Shown here piece by piece: positions 35,437-47,257 of a stretch of DNA of 64,000 nt. Position numbers and translations under genes: made by a program. The notes beneath the pieces are model-generated. The model had not been told where the DNA came from. It worked only from the letters and a program-made list of their open reading frames with translations, and made no database searches. The first letter of the stretch is position 1. Each line of letters opens with the position of its first letter. The stretch comes from Begonia masoniana (taxonomy: Eukaryota > Streptophyta > Magnoliopsida > Cucurbitales > Begoniaceae), in NCBI GenBank assembly GCA_022432975.1, contig CM039508.1, forward strand, positions 47,581,646-47,645,645, written 5' to 3'.

Positions 35437-36991
35437 ATGCGAAAACTAGGTACTGCCAACCTAATCCCTATCGACCTTGAAATTGAACGAACCTGCCGTA
35501 GAAATCGAAGGGAAACAAAGCAAGCAAATATGGCAGATAATCAAAATGCGGATGTACAACAAATTATCGAAACTGAGGGAGTCGGGCGACGAACATTGCT
35601 CGATTATGTTATGCCATCCATGGACAGGGTTCAATCAGCAATTCGAAAGCCTGCCATCACGTGCAACAATTTTGAAATTAAGCCGGGAACGATACAAATG
35701 ATTCAACAGTATCAATTTTGTGGTCTGCCTAACGAGGACCCTAAAGATCATATTGCTAGCTTCGTCGAGGTCTGTGATACTTTTAAATACCATAATGTCT
35801 CTGATGATGCTATCAAGCTCAGGTTATTCCCCTTCACACTAAGAGATCGCGCGAAGAACTGGTTGAATTCCTTACTCTTGGATTCAATTACCACGTGGAA
35901 TGAATTAGTGCAGAAATTTCTATCCAAATTCTTTCCCTTTGAAAAGATGGCAAAACTCCACAATGAGATCACTAATTTTACTCAATTTGATGGTGAGACA
36001 ATTTATGAAGTATGGGGCCGATTCAAGGAGCTTTTGAGAAGATGCCCCCAACATGGTCTACCACAATGGATGCAAATACAGACATTCTTCATAGGCCTAT
36101 CAATTTCTACACGGACTCTTGTTAACTCAGCGGCTGGTGGATCACTACTACAAAAGATGGAAGTGGAAGCGTTCAATCTGTTAGAGGAGTTATCCCTCAA
36201 TAATGATCAATGCCCGGTTGAACGTCAGATTTTGAGGAGACAGCCAAATACCCCAAAAATGGATGCGATAAAAGCATTGACTACACAAATTGCATCCCTC
36301 ACTCAGCACATCCAAGGTAACCAAGCTCCAGTTAATGCAATTCACTCCCCGATCATACAATGTCAGTGGTGTCAAGGACCATATTCTAGTGATAACTGTC
36401 TGCAAATTAACCAAATGGCTAGGATTTCATTTGAACAAGCTCAATATGTGGGCAATTATACTAGACTGATATACCAGAATTCAGGGAATAATTTATTGGG
36501 GGCACAACAATCACCCGAATTTTTCATGGAAAAATCAGAATAACGCCGTGCCAATTCCTCAAGTGCCTCAACAAGGACCACCAGTGCACGATAGGAAAGT
36601 TAATCTTGAAGAGTTAATTGCCAAAATGGGCGAGCGCACTAGTAGTATCATTGCCGAAATGGGGGAGCATACTAATAATTTTATGGCTGAAACGCGCACT
36701 ACTCTGCAGAACCAATCAGCACAAATCAGAAGTTTAGAAACTCAAATGGGTCAGTTAGCCAATGCAATCAGTGGTCGACCTCAAGGTGCATTATCGAGTT
36801 CTACAGAAATAAACCCCAAGGATCACTGTAACGCAATCACTCTTAGAAGTGGAGCGGTGATTGACAATTCGGGAAAAGTTGATGAAAATATGAAGAAAAA
36901 GGCTGAGAATGACTCGTCCAAAGATGTACCGAGTGACAGTGAACAGCAAAAGGCACAGAAAATTACACCTGCCCTAAGCAAGACGAAATGA
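35437..36991 (+). pseudogene. Athila gag (two frameshifts)
   Basis: The capsid region matches Athila-type gag: ITCNNFEIKPGTIQMIQQYQ, FCGLPNEDPKDHIASFVEVC, FPFTLRDRAKNWLNSL and WNELVQKFLSKFFP. The zinc knuckle reads CQWCQGPYSSDNC, with Tyr where family members usually have His. Near 36480 the frame shifts; NFSWKNQNNAVP is readable only in the new frame, which continues to 36991 with a coiled-coil-like stretch (QNQSAQIRSLETQMGQLANA). A second shift near 36988 leads into pol. Roughly 515 residues in total. Confidence 0.85.
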
Positions 36992-39900
36992 CTTCCAGGA
37001 TTCTATTTCTTCAACGGTTGAAACATGTGAAGACTGACAAGCAGTTTGGAAAATTTTTGGAAGTATTCAAGCAGCTCCACATTAATATTCCATTCGCCGA
37101 GGCTTTGGAGCAAATGCCGAGTTATGCCAAGTTCTTAAAAGATATCTTGACTCACAAGCAGAAAATAGAGGATTGCGGTACTATCGCATTATCAGAGGAG
37201 TGCAGTGCTACTATTCTGAGGAAGCTTCCACAGAAGCTTAAAGACCCGGGAAGCTTCACTGTTCCATGCTCTATTGGAGATTGTGTATTTGAGCGAGCAT
37301 TATGTGACTTGGGTGCTAGTATTAATCTAATGCCGTTATCTATTTTTCAAAGGCTGAATCTAGGAGAAGCAAGGCCAACTCGGGTGATATTACAAATGGC
37401 TGATCGTTCCATCAAGCACCCGCGGGGGGTAATTGAAGATGTTCTAGTTAAGGTAGACAAGTTCATATTCCCAGCTGACTTTGTCGTTCTTGATATGGCG
37501 GAGGATCGGGATATTCCTATTATCTTGGGCTGCCCATTCTTAGCCACAGGAGATGCTTTGATCGATGTCCAGAGGGGAGAGTTGAAGTTGCGCTTGCAAG
37601 ATGAAGAAGTGACTTTTAACGTATTTCACTCCATTAAGTATCCAAAGGCCAGCGATGATATATTTCGGATCGACTCTCTCGATTCGGTGATAGATGGAGC
37701 ATCCATACGATCAAGTGACTCTCTTGAGGTAGCACTGACAAACCCAGACTTTTCTTTAGATCTTGACTCCTTTGTGCAGGAATTTATTTCATGGATGGAT
37801 TCATTCGAGCCAAATCGACGGAAGTATTTCGAGAGTTTGGGGGAGCCTCCGATTCGTGTCCTACCTTCCATTCAGAGCCCACCAACTTTGGAGCTGAAGC
37901 CATTGCCATCACACCTCAGGTATGCATTTATTGGTACTAATTCAACTCTTCCAGTCATTATTGCAGGTGATTTATCCAAGACGGAGGAAGAGAAATTACT
38001 GCACATTCTTCAGACATATAAGCTGGCCATCGGGTGGACATTATCTGACATCAAGGGAATCAGTTCTTCATTCTGTGTGCACCGAATTCTAATGGAGGAC
38101 GAACATCGACCATCAGTGGAGCATCAACGCCGGTTAAATCCAGCTATGAAAGAAGTTGTGCGAAAGGAAGTTTTAAAGTGGTTGGACGCCGGAGTTATCT
38201 ATCCGATCTCAGACAGTTCGTGGGTGAGTCCAGTGCAGTGTGTGCCAAAGAAAAGTGGAATGACAGTAATCAAAAATGAGAATGATGAGTTGATTGCATC
38301 CAGAACTGTCACCGGTTGGAGAATTGGCATAGATTATCGGAAATTGAACAAGGCTACACGAAAAGATCACTTCCCATTGCCGTTTATTGATCAGATGTTG
38401 AATAGACTTGCCGGGCACGAATATTATTGCTTTCTCGATGGGTATTCTGGATATAATCAGATTGCTATTGCCCCAGAAGATCAAGAAAAGACGACTTTTA
38501 CATGCCCCTATGGTACTTTCGCATTCCGTCGGATGCCATTCAGCTTATGTAATGCACCAGCTACATTTCAAAGATGCATGATGGCTATTTTCTCTGATAT
38601 GGTGGAGCGATTCATAGAGATCTTCATGGATGATTTTTCAGTCTTCGGATCTTCATTTGATTCATGTTTAGAAAATTTATCCAAGGTGCTTGAAAGGTGT
38701 GTTGAGACGAATCTGGTACTTAATTGGGAAAAATGTCACTTTATGGTGAAAGAAGGAATTGTACTTGGGCATCGGATTTCATCACAAGGAATTGAGGTAG
38801 ACCGAGCAAAGATTGTAGCAATTGAAAATTTGCCACCACCGACCACAGTTAAAGGAGTACAGAGCTTTCTTGGGCATGCAGGTTTCTATCGGCGTTTCAT
38901 TAAAGATTTCTCAAAGATCACCAAACCGTTATGTCAATTATTGGAGATTGGTGTTCCGTTTGTTTTCACAGCAGACTGTCTTGGAGCTTTCAATGTGCTA
39001 AAAGAGAAACTTGTGACTGCACCGATTATTGATGCACCTGATTGGGAGTTACCATTTGAGATCATGAGTGATGCTAGTGATTTTGCAGTAGGAGCAGTTC
39101 TTGGGCAAAGGAAGGATAAAGTTTTTCACACAATTTATTATGCCAGCCGGACTCTAAATGACGCTCAGCTCAATTATGCTACCACAGAGAAGGAATTATT
39201 GGCAGTAGTCTTTGCATTCGACAAGTTTAGACCTTATGTTCTCGGCAACAAGGTCACAGTTTATACAGATCATTCCGCAATTAAGTATTTGATGGAAAAG
39301 AAGGATGTCAAGCCTCAACTTATTCGTTGGGTTTTACTCTTGCAAGAATTTGATATTGTGATTAAAGACAAAAAAGGCACGGAGAATTTGGTTGCTGATC
39401 ATCTATCTCGATTGGAAACACGAGCCCATGTCTCAGATAGTGAAGTCCAAATAGCTGAAGATTTCCCTGATGAAAAGATCATTGCCATAGACGTGTTACC
39501 GTGGTATGCTGATTATGTGAATTTTCTCGCCGGAGGGGTCATCCCAACCGATTTATCGCATCACTAAAAGAAGAAATTTTTTGCCGATGTCAAGCGATTT
39601 AATTGGGAAGAGCCGATTTTATACAAACACTGTGCAGATCAAGTTATCAGACGTTGTATCCCGGAGGATGAAGTAATATCTGTATTAACACACTGTCATT
39701 CGTTGGAATGTGGCGGACACTTTGGTGGCAAACGGACAGCAGCTAAGATACTTCAGTGTGGGTTCTACTGGCCCACCTTGTTTAAAGATGCCTATGCGTT
39801 TGTTGTAGCCTGTGATCGACGTCAACGGATCGGTAATATTTCCCGCCGTAATGAGATGCCTTTGACGAACATCTTGGAGGTTGAGCTGTTTGATGTATGG

Positions 39901-40785
39901 GGTATTGATTTTATGGGGCCGTTTCCGTCGTCGTACAACAACAAATACATTCTTCTGGCGGTGGATTATGTCTCCAAGTGGGTCGAAGCAATAGCAACGC
40001 CAACCAATGATGGCAAAGTGGTCTTACGTTTCCTGCAGAGAAATATTTTCACTCGTTTTGGGACACCTCGAGCTATCATTAGTGACGAAGGAACACACTT
40101 TTGCAATAGACAGTTTGAAGCATTGCTCAGCAAGTATGGAGTGAAGCATCGCAAGGCGTTGGGATACCATCCCCAATCAAACGGGCAGGCCGAAGTTTCT
40201 AATCGAGAAGTTAAGAAAATCCTTGGGAAGACAGTTGCAAATTCAAGAAAAGACTGGGCTCGCAAGTTGGATGATGCTTTATGGGCGTATCGGACCGCAT
40301 TCAAAACTCCTTTGGGTATGTCACCATATAGGCTGGTATTCGGGAAAGCATGTCACTTACCGGTTGAATTGGAACACCGTGCTTTGTGGGCGATGAAGAG
40401 GCTGAATTTTGAGTTAACAGCCACAGGCCAGCAACGCTTCCTGCAAATTAATGAGCTCGATGAACTTAGAGGCAATGCGTATGAGAATTCAAAGATATAT
40501 AAGGAGAAGACCAAGGCATGGCATGACAAGCACATCGTGGAAAAAGACCTTTCACCGGGACAACAGGTACTTTTATTTAACTCTCGATTGAAATTGTTTC
40601 CAGGAAAATTGAAGTCGAGATGGTCGGGTCCCTTTACGATGGTGCAAATATTCCCTCATGGAGCTGTTGAGTTACGAGGAGCTGATGACACGACATTCAA
40701 GGTGAATAGCCAACGAGTGAAACCTTACTTTGGCTGCCATATTCCACATGCCCCCTCTGTCACTCCACTTATTCCCAACGAGTAA
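36988..40785 (+). pseudogene. Athila pol: protease, RT, RNase H, integrase (one in-frame stop)
   Basis: The protease active site is ALCDLGASINLMPLSIF. RT has WVSPVQCVPKKSGMTVI, RIGIDYRKLNKATRKDHFPL, FDRRMPF-type FRRMPFSLCNAPATFQRCM and the catalytic FMDDFSVFG. RNase H has IMSDASDFAVGAVLGQ, EKELLAVVFAF and YTDHSAIKYL. A single TAA at 39565-39567 splits the frame before integrase. The integrase zinc finger lacks its last cysteine (CDRRQ for the usual CDRCQ). The core keeps its acidic residues ([26 protein letters not shown]). Apart from the stop and the zinc-finger change, the frame is intact for 1,266 codons. Confidence 0.92.
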
Positions 40786-41521
40786 ACGCTACCAGACGTC
40801 AGGCTGACAACGGTAAATCAAGCACTTAGTGGGAGGTAACCCATTGATTCTAGTTTTTCTTTTTAGTGTCGGTCGAGTCGATTTAATTTTTTATTTCTTC
40901 TTATTTATTTTTATTTTTATTTTCAATTCTATTTTTTTTTTCTATTTTTACTTTTCTTTCTTTCTTTTTATTGAGATATTTTTACTGGTGTTGTGTTTAA
41001 TGTTTTAATTAAAAAAAAATAAAAAATAAAAAATAAAACAGGGTGAATGGTGAAAAGCCGACACTTTTCACCCTTCACCGTGTTCTTTTCACCGTTCGGT
41101 GGCGACGCCCACACTCTCAGCTCCGACCACCATCCTCAGCCGTCTGCGCCGTCTTTCAACCGAGTTTCATAACCGCGAGCTTCTCTGTTCAAGCGCTCCA
41201 ACTCTCAGCTATACTCTTTGCTCCTCGACATTTTTAGTCGCACATCTGCCGCACTCTCTGTCCAGGTTTTCATAGTTGGATTGTTGCTATTATTCTGGAT
41301 ATATTTGTTGCACTCTTTGGCTGCTCCATTAGTTTGCTATTGTTATTCGAAAACTTTTTCTTGGACTATTACTCGAGTTTGGGGGAAGTCAGATGGTTTA
41401 AAATTACGGTGCTCAATCTCAGTAACTTCTGCCCACCTACTATTTGACAAATTGCCCGTGAGAGAATTGGCTCTGGGTCTTGGCCTATTTGTGCAGCAAA
41501 CACCGATCTTTAGATTTTACA
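40786..41521. other. non-coding spacer between Athila integrase and the env-like ORF
   Basis: It contains AGTGGGAGGTAACCCA near 40828, a motif often found in this position of Athila elements, then T-rich DNA and poly-A stretches. The open frames at 41043-41237 and 41218-41553 have no recognisable domain. Confidence 0.6.
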
Positions 41522-42844
41522 ATGGCTTCCAAGCGCTTGAGAACGTCTTCTAGTGCCTCCAGCTCTTCACGGCCAAGTCCGTTTCTACATTCGTTCCTCA
41601 ATGATGAGGCGAAGACATTTTATCAACAATTTATGTTAATGGACAAGGCCATAATTTGTGAGGTGCAATTTCAACCAGACCAGAGTGATGGAGATATCTT
41701 GGCAATGCTCCAACAGAGGAATTGGGGGGAAGTAGCTGTCTTAGGGGGTGATGCAAATGCGAGCGTAGTTCGAGAATTTTATGCTAATCTGAAGGCCTCG
41801 AAAACTGACGCACCAGTTACTGTCTGAAATAAAGTGATCAATTTCTCCGCTAAAGTGATCAATGAAAAATTTGGGCTGCCAAACATCCCGGATGACGAGT
41901 TCCAAGCATTACTGGCTGCGGGACCCAATTATGATGAAATTTTATGCGAGATGGGCCATCGACGGGCTCAATGGGTTTACACAAGGTCTGCTAATACATT
42001 GCCGCATTATTTAGTCTCGAGCAGCTTGAATCGATATGCTCAAGCTTGGTGTCGGTTCATTCGGTGTAATCTGATGCCGACTTCCCAAAAGACCGAATTT
42101 ACTAGAGATCGTGCAATGCTCCTTTATTGCATTTTAAAAGGCAAATCGGTTGATGTCGGACGGATTATACATAACAATATTGCAGCATACCGTCAGCACA
42201 CTGTGACCGCTGCCCACATTCATCCGGTCTTGATCACACAGCTTTGTGCCGCCCAGCACGTATCAATGAACTCTGATGATGAACCATGGGTCCAGCAAAC
42301 TATCTTTGGCTCGTCCAACATATCGAGGATAGCTAACTGGCCTCATGGTCGGGCTCGTCCTGATGGACTGGAATTTATTGAATATGAGCCTGATGCGGAG
42401 GTTCCTCCTCAACCCATGCTAGCCCCTGGTCTCTCCAAAGGAACTCCGTCTTTTTCCGTACCAAGAATTCGACAAAATGACGCTGATGCTCGCCTTAAAC
42501 GGCGCTATAAAAGGCAGGGGTCTGCTTCCACTACCATCGGCGCCTCTTCTTCATCTGCTGGGCCACCTCCTTCGCATGCTCCGGATGATGTTAAGCAAAT
42601 GTTCGAAGCTTTAACCCTTGGTCAACAGCGGTTGGAGCACCGCATTCAAGATCTTCAAGCGCGTGATTTGGAGCGTTCACTTTATGAAGCGCAGTATATG
42701 GCTGCCTTCAATGCTTATCATGGCTTTTCCGCCCAATCCACTCCTCCGTTCCCCATGTATGCGGATCGCCTATCTCAGCCATATGACCCTCCACAAGAGG
42801 GTGACGATGCTGATCTTTCTGACTCATTGTCCGACTCTTTATGA
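41522..42844 (+). pseudogene. Athila env-like ORF (one in-frame stop)
   Basis: The ORF begins MASKRLRTSSSASSSSRPSP. It contains VVREFYANLKAS, INEKFGLPNIPDDEF, WCRFIRCNLMPTSQKTEFT, RDRAMLLYCILKGKSVDVGRI and HPVLITQLCAAQHV, the pattern of the large post-pol protein of Athila elements, annotated elsewhere as env-like or putative plant transposon protein. One TGA at 41825-41827 interrupts an otherwise open 440-codon frame. A coiled-coil-like segment (VKQMFEALTLGQQRLEHRIQ) is near the C-terminus. I see no convincing signal peptide or transmembrane segment, so an envelope function is not supported. Confidence 0.8.
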
Positions 42845-42918
42845 GGTACGCTGCTTCACCCCCGCCTTTCAATTTTTTTTTTTATAATTTTGAACACATT
42901 GTGGACAATATAGATTTT

Positions 42919-44297
42919 AAGTTTGGGGGTGTTTGGGTAAATTTTAGCGTACTTTCTGATTAGCCAAAACTTTTTGTGGTCTTATTGTCTGGATTGTTGA
43001 TTTGAGTGTCAATGACTAAATTTGTGATTGCATGTATGCCTTTGCTTCTTGGATAGCTCTAAGTATTTAGAACTTGTGATAATTACATTGACTCTGGTTT
43101 ATTTTGAGATTCTCATCTTGTTGCGCACGTGTTCATCTTCTTTTGACTTACTTTGTTAGTCATAGCACATGCAGTCTATAGAGAGTGAACCAAACACGGT
43201 AAGTGAGCGATTGAGTTTAAACACTGTAAGGAGAGCACCTCCAGTTAAAGTAGGAGAGACAGTGAGAAATGAATCCTCTTAGTTTGCCCTGCATTCGCGA
43301 ATTACTATTTTGCCTATCTGACCAAAAGAGCACTGGGTTATTATCGTTGGTCGAGGGAGAATAGGAGAAAAGGATGGCGAGGGCTAACAAGAACTCTTTT
43401 GTCTTATGATATGTTCATTGTTTTCTGTTTTCATTCCTCTATTCGTGTTGCTGTACAGAAAAAGAAAGAGACGTCAAAGACGCCCAAAAAAAAGTGCAAT
43501 TGTTAGTTTTGAATTCCATTTATGTTGTTTAAATTTTAGTGCAATAATGACAAAGGAGTAAAACTGGGTAACAGTAAGAGAAATAAGTTTGGGGGTGTTT
43601 GGGTAAATTTTAGCGTACTTTCTGATTAGCCAAAACTTTTTGTGGTCTTATTGTCTGGATTGTTGATTTGAGTGTCAATGACTAAATTTGTGATTGCATG
43701 TATGCCTTTGCTTCTTGGATAGCTCTAAGTATTTAGAACTTGTGATAATTACATTGACTCTGGTGGTATTTTTTTTTTTTGTTGGGGGGAAGATTCTCAT
43801 CTTGAATGAATCCTTTCTAGTTTTGCCCTGCATCGCGAATGCAAAACTTGGTTTAGCATGATGAAAGAATGACTTAGGCCACTGTTGAATCGTTTGAGCC
43901 TTTTTGAACACACCCTTTCTGTGTCTGTTATCGACGCCCATAGTCACCTCATTGAGCCTATGATTGACCATTTCATTTGTTACCGTTATGGGAGCTTACC
44001 TTAAAACTATTTTGCTATCTGACCAAAAGAGCACTGGTTATTATCGTTGGTCGAGGGAGAATAGGAGAAAAGGATGGCGAGGGCTAACAAGAACTCCTTT
44101 GTCTTATGATATGTTCATTGTTTTCTGTTTTCATTCCTCTATTCGTGTTGCTGTACAGAAAAAGAAAGAGACGTCAAAGACGCCCAAAAAAAAGTGCAAT
44201 TGTTAGTTTTGAATTCCATTTATGTTGTTTAAATTTTAGTGCAATAATGACAAAGGAGTAAAACTGGGTAACAGTAAGAGAAATAAGTTTGGGGGTG
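42919..44297 (+). repeat. imperfect tandem duplication (about 670 and 700 bp) starting at PPT-like motifs
   Basis: The segments 42919-43584 and 43585-44284 share long stretches: GTTTGGGTAAATTTTAGCG, GTGATTGCATGTATGCCTTT, TTGGTCGAGGGAGAATAGG and ATGACAAAGGAGTAAAACTG. They differ in their middle parts. Each begins AAGTTTGGGGGTG, and a third copy of that 13-mer closes the array at 44285-44297. The true polypurine tract before the right LTR (44858-44870) is the same 13-mer. The duplication is non-coding. Confidence 0.88.
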
Positions 44298-44857
44298 AGA
44301 GAGAGAAAAAGGAAGTGTGAACAAATCTCATTGAGCGAGAAGGGATTGAAAACAATGTTGAGTGGTTGAGATAAGGAAGAATGAATAGTGCTCTCTAATT
44401 AGCCTTGATTCTTAAAAATTCATACCTTTTGACCTGGCCGAACGCTACGAGCCGAATGAAAGTCCTATCGACTTTTGTTTTGTTTTACTGATTTTTGTTA
44501 CTAGTGAATAATGGGCAAAGCTGGAAAACGATCAGAGTGATTGGAGTGTTCTTAAGAGTATTTGCCTTTACCTTAGACGTGTGTGCTAACCTATCAATTT
44601 AAGAAAATTGGGCATGAACACACACACACACACGAGGAACTCTTAATAAGCTAGTGTTGATGATTTATTACAAGTTACTAATTGCAAATAGTTTATCTAA
44701 GATGTTTTGGTCTACTTGTGTCACGCTGAGACGAATTATTGAAATTTGCAATCTAGATTGTTTGATCATGATGTCTTGGCTAGTCTTTTTGAGTGAGGAT
44801 GGGGATATAACTTTAAATTGTGTTGATTTCTTTTCGCTTGAGGACACACTTTCGTTC

Positions 44858-44870
44858 AAGTTTGGGGGTG
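44858..44870 (+). promoter_or_regulatory. Athila polypurine tract
   Basis: AAGTTTGGGGGTG immediately precedes the right LTR start at 44871, where second-strand DNA synthesis would be primed. Confidence 0.8.
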
Positions 44871-46390
44871 TGATAAGTGTGTATTTTGCACACTTATTCG
44901 TGCTTTTCATTCTTGTTTCGATTAGTTTTTCCTTAAGTGTTTGAGTTTATTTGATGTTGTTGGTGAGATTGTGCAGATAAATTGAGTTTTAACAGGTAAT
45001 GGCGGAATTGGTTTGAAATTAGGAAATAAAGAAGAAAAGGAAGCAAAGAAGAAAAAGAATCGGATCACGATCGATCGTGATCGTACTGCGATCGATCGTG
45101 ATTCACAAGAAATTCATTCCAGAATCCAGAGCCTGCCCGATCGATCGGGCTCAGCACCTCGATCGATCGTGATAGAGAGAAGTTTCGTTCAAAAGTTTCC
45201 GAGCCTGCCCGATCAATCGGGCTTAGTACTGCGATCGATCGTGATCGAGAGAAGTTTTCTCCAAAAATCCAGAGGCTGCTCGATCGATCGGGCTTTGCAT
45301 CTCGATCGATCGTGATTAGCAAAGATTTCGTGCTTAAGTGTCGCGCGATCACGATCGATCGTGATCACATTACGATCGATCGTGATTGCGGGAAATTATT
45401 AAAATCCTATTCTTCAATTTATTGATCGGGTCGATCTCGGCCATTGATTGATGGACCGCGGCCCTAAGTCGAAAAAAAAAAGATAAAGTCTGTGGAGGAG
45501 GCAAGTAAAAGAGACAACGAGATAGAGAGAAAAACCCTACGGAGACATCGGAGGCCGGATCAAAGCAATTGGCGAGGAACGAGCGAATTCGACGGAAACT
45601 TCATAGTGTTTTCTTTCTTCTCTTCTTTTCTGATATCATGAACTATTTTATTTTCTCTGTAGTTTTCTTTAACTTTATCATGAACTAAATTTTCTATTCT
45701 AGGGTTTCGACGTAACTTTGTTATGAATATTTATTTTTCTTAATTCAAGTTTTTAGTTTTCTGTTCCTTTTCTGTGTTGAGTAATCTATTCTGAACTTAA
45801 TGCTTAGGTTTGCTTGATCACCAAAACTAAGAATTTTAGGGTTAATTCGGGATGCGAGAGAGGAGAATTTAACCGTGCATTGAATATTTTACCTTAAAAA
45901 GGACCCTAGACTAGAGATAGTTAGGGCGTTTGAGTGGTAATTCAATTTCTTGCTCGTAATGTATTTAATTGATTGTAGGGTTAGAGACCGAGAGGTAATA
46001 ACACATCAATTGAGTAAGTTTATTAATACTCGAGAGAGTTTAATAAACAACATAGAGAAATAACCATCAACACGAAGGAATAGGAATTAATTACTTGAAT
46101 TAGGATTACTAAATAAGATTAGCTAAGTGAAATCGGAACCCTGGAATTATTCTCATCATATAATCTTAACTTTTTACATTCGAATCTGTTATTTAAATTG
46201 TTTGATTTATTTTATTTGAATTATTTTATTTTAAAATCCAAAATCATCAACATACTGTTTCTCTTCAAATTAAGCTGAAAATTAGATAATCAATACTTAA
46301 CATATTTATTCCTCGTGGGATCGACACTCGTGCTTGCACACACGTTACTACTTTTGCAACACGTGCACTTGCGTGTAGTTTTTCACAACA
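44871..46390 (+). repeat. right LTR of the Athila element
   Basis: 1,520 bp, collinear with the left LTR apart from an extra 32 bp near 44926-44960 and small indels. It carries the same palindrome cluster (about 45063-45390). Confidence 0.95.
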
Positions 46391-47257
46391 CATGGGAAAC
46401 GGAAGGTCGTCTTTCTCCTGAATTTTGAGAAGAACATTGACAAGATCGTCTGGTTCTTGAACATCTCCATCGGATTTCCTCTTGTCTGACTCTGATTTAT
46501 GTGCATTTATGATGTTTTCCAGGATTCGATCGCATTCTTTATGAAGTTTTTTTGCTTTGTTCTTAGATCCACCAATGTAATGAAAAAATTTAAGGGAAGG
46601 AAAAACATCGACCAGCCGAAAACCAGTCAGTAAAAAACACAATCTTTTCCGACAGAGCAAGAAACTCTTCGTGCTCGTTACACTTTCCTCCAATGCAGCG
46701 TTGGAAGTGATGGTATTAAGAGTGGAAGATATCATTTTACTCAAATTCACCACTGACCCGTTATTAGAGCCAAGCTCTTCCAACATTTTCGCTGTTTGTT
46801 GGTTCATGATTGGCCGAAATGACTGAACCCTTTTCGTGCTCAGAAGTTTAAGCGTACATATTTTTCTGATTTCTCTCCAGTAATCTCCATAGGGAGCAAA
46901 GGTGATGTCTTTTTGGTCATACATTAAGCAAGAGGTTAAGAGAGTAGCAGGTTGATTAGCAAAATTAAGGTCATGGGTTTTCATGACCTCTCTCGCCATT
47001 TCGGCGTAGGAAACGACGACGGTGGAGATTTCTCCGAGTTGCAGATGCATCACCGGACCGTATCTGTCGGCCAGTTGTTTCAAGCGGGTGTGAGGGTGGT
47101 CGCCGATGAAGCGGTGCATATCGCCAACGATGGGAAATTTCCATGGGCCAGGTGCAGTTTTAGAGTTGAGGTGTTTCTTCTGGTTATCCTCACCGCCATT
47201 AGCAGGAGAAGCAAGAAGGAGCAGATAAGTGGGAAGGAGGTATATGACTCGTCCATG

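Larger units (their letters stand above)
33827..46390 (+). mobile_element. Athila-type Ty3/gypsy retrotransposon (12,564 bp, target duplication CATGG)
   Basis: LTRs are at 33827-35314 (1,488 bp) and 44871-46390 (1,520 bp). The 32-bp length difference is mainly one deletion in the left LTR near 33882; hand counting gives about 30 substitutions (about 2%). The perfect 5-bp duplication CATGG is at 33822-33826 and 46391-46395, within P450 copy 3 exon 1. The primer site TGGCGCCGTTGC at 35321 is the kind used by Athila elements. The interior has gag, a protease-RT-RNase H-integrase pol, and a downstream env-like ORF, the Athila order. A few frameshifts and stops make it non-autonomous, but it is young and nearly complete. 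Confidence 0.95.
29318..47257 (-). pseudogene. CYP71-type P450 copy 3, split by two retrotransposons
   Basis: Start codon near 47257 (MDESYTSFPLICSFLLLLL). Exon 1 runs 47257-46391, is cut by the 12.6-kb Athila element, and ends at 33826-33792 (MANKNVKAIIF). The intron is 33791-33670, 122 bp as in the intact gene. Exon 2 begins 33669 (DVFAAGLETSATLIEW), is cut at 33611 by the gene-capturing element, and continues 29891-29318 with the heme loop PFGAGRRICPG. Besides the insertions it has a frameshift at the PPGP hinge, two compensating shifts near 46670-46700, a TAA at 29877-29879, frameshifts near 29650-29700, and DPERS where the intact gene has NPERF. It would be inactive even without the insertions. 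Confidence 0.92.

Noticed and set aside
41043..41553. Two open frames between Athila integrase and the env-like ORF
   Set aside because: No domain or start context; low-complexity hydrophobic content and T-rich DNA suggest chance.
43675..44206. Open frames inside the Athila 3' tandem duplication
   Set aside because: Partly duplicated non-coding DNA; no homology and not conserved between the two units.
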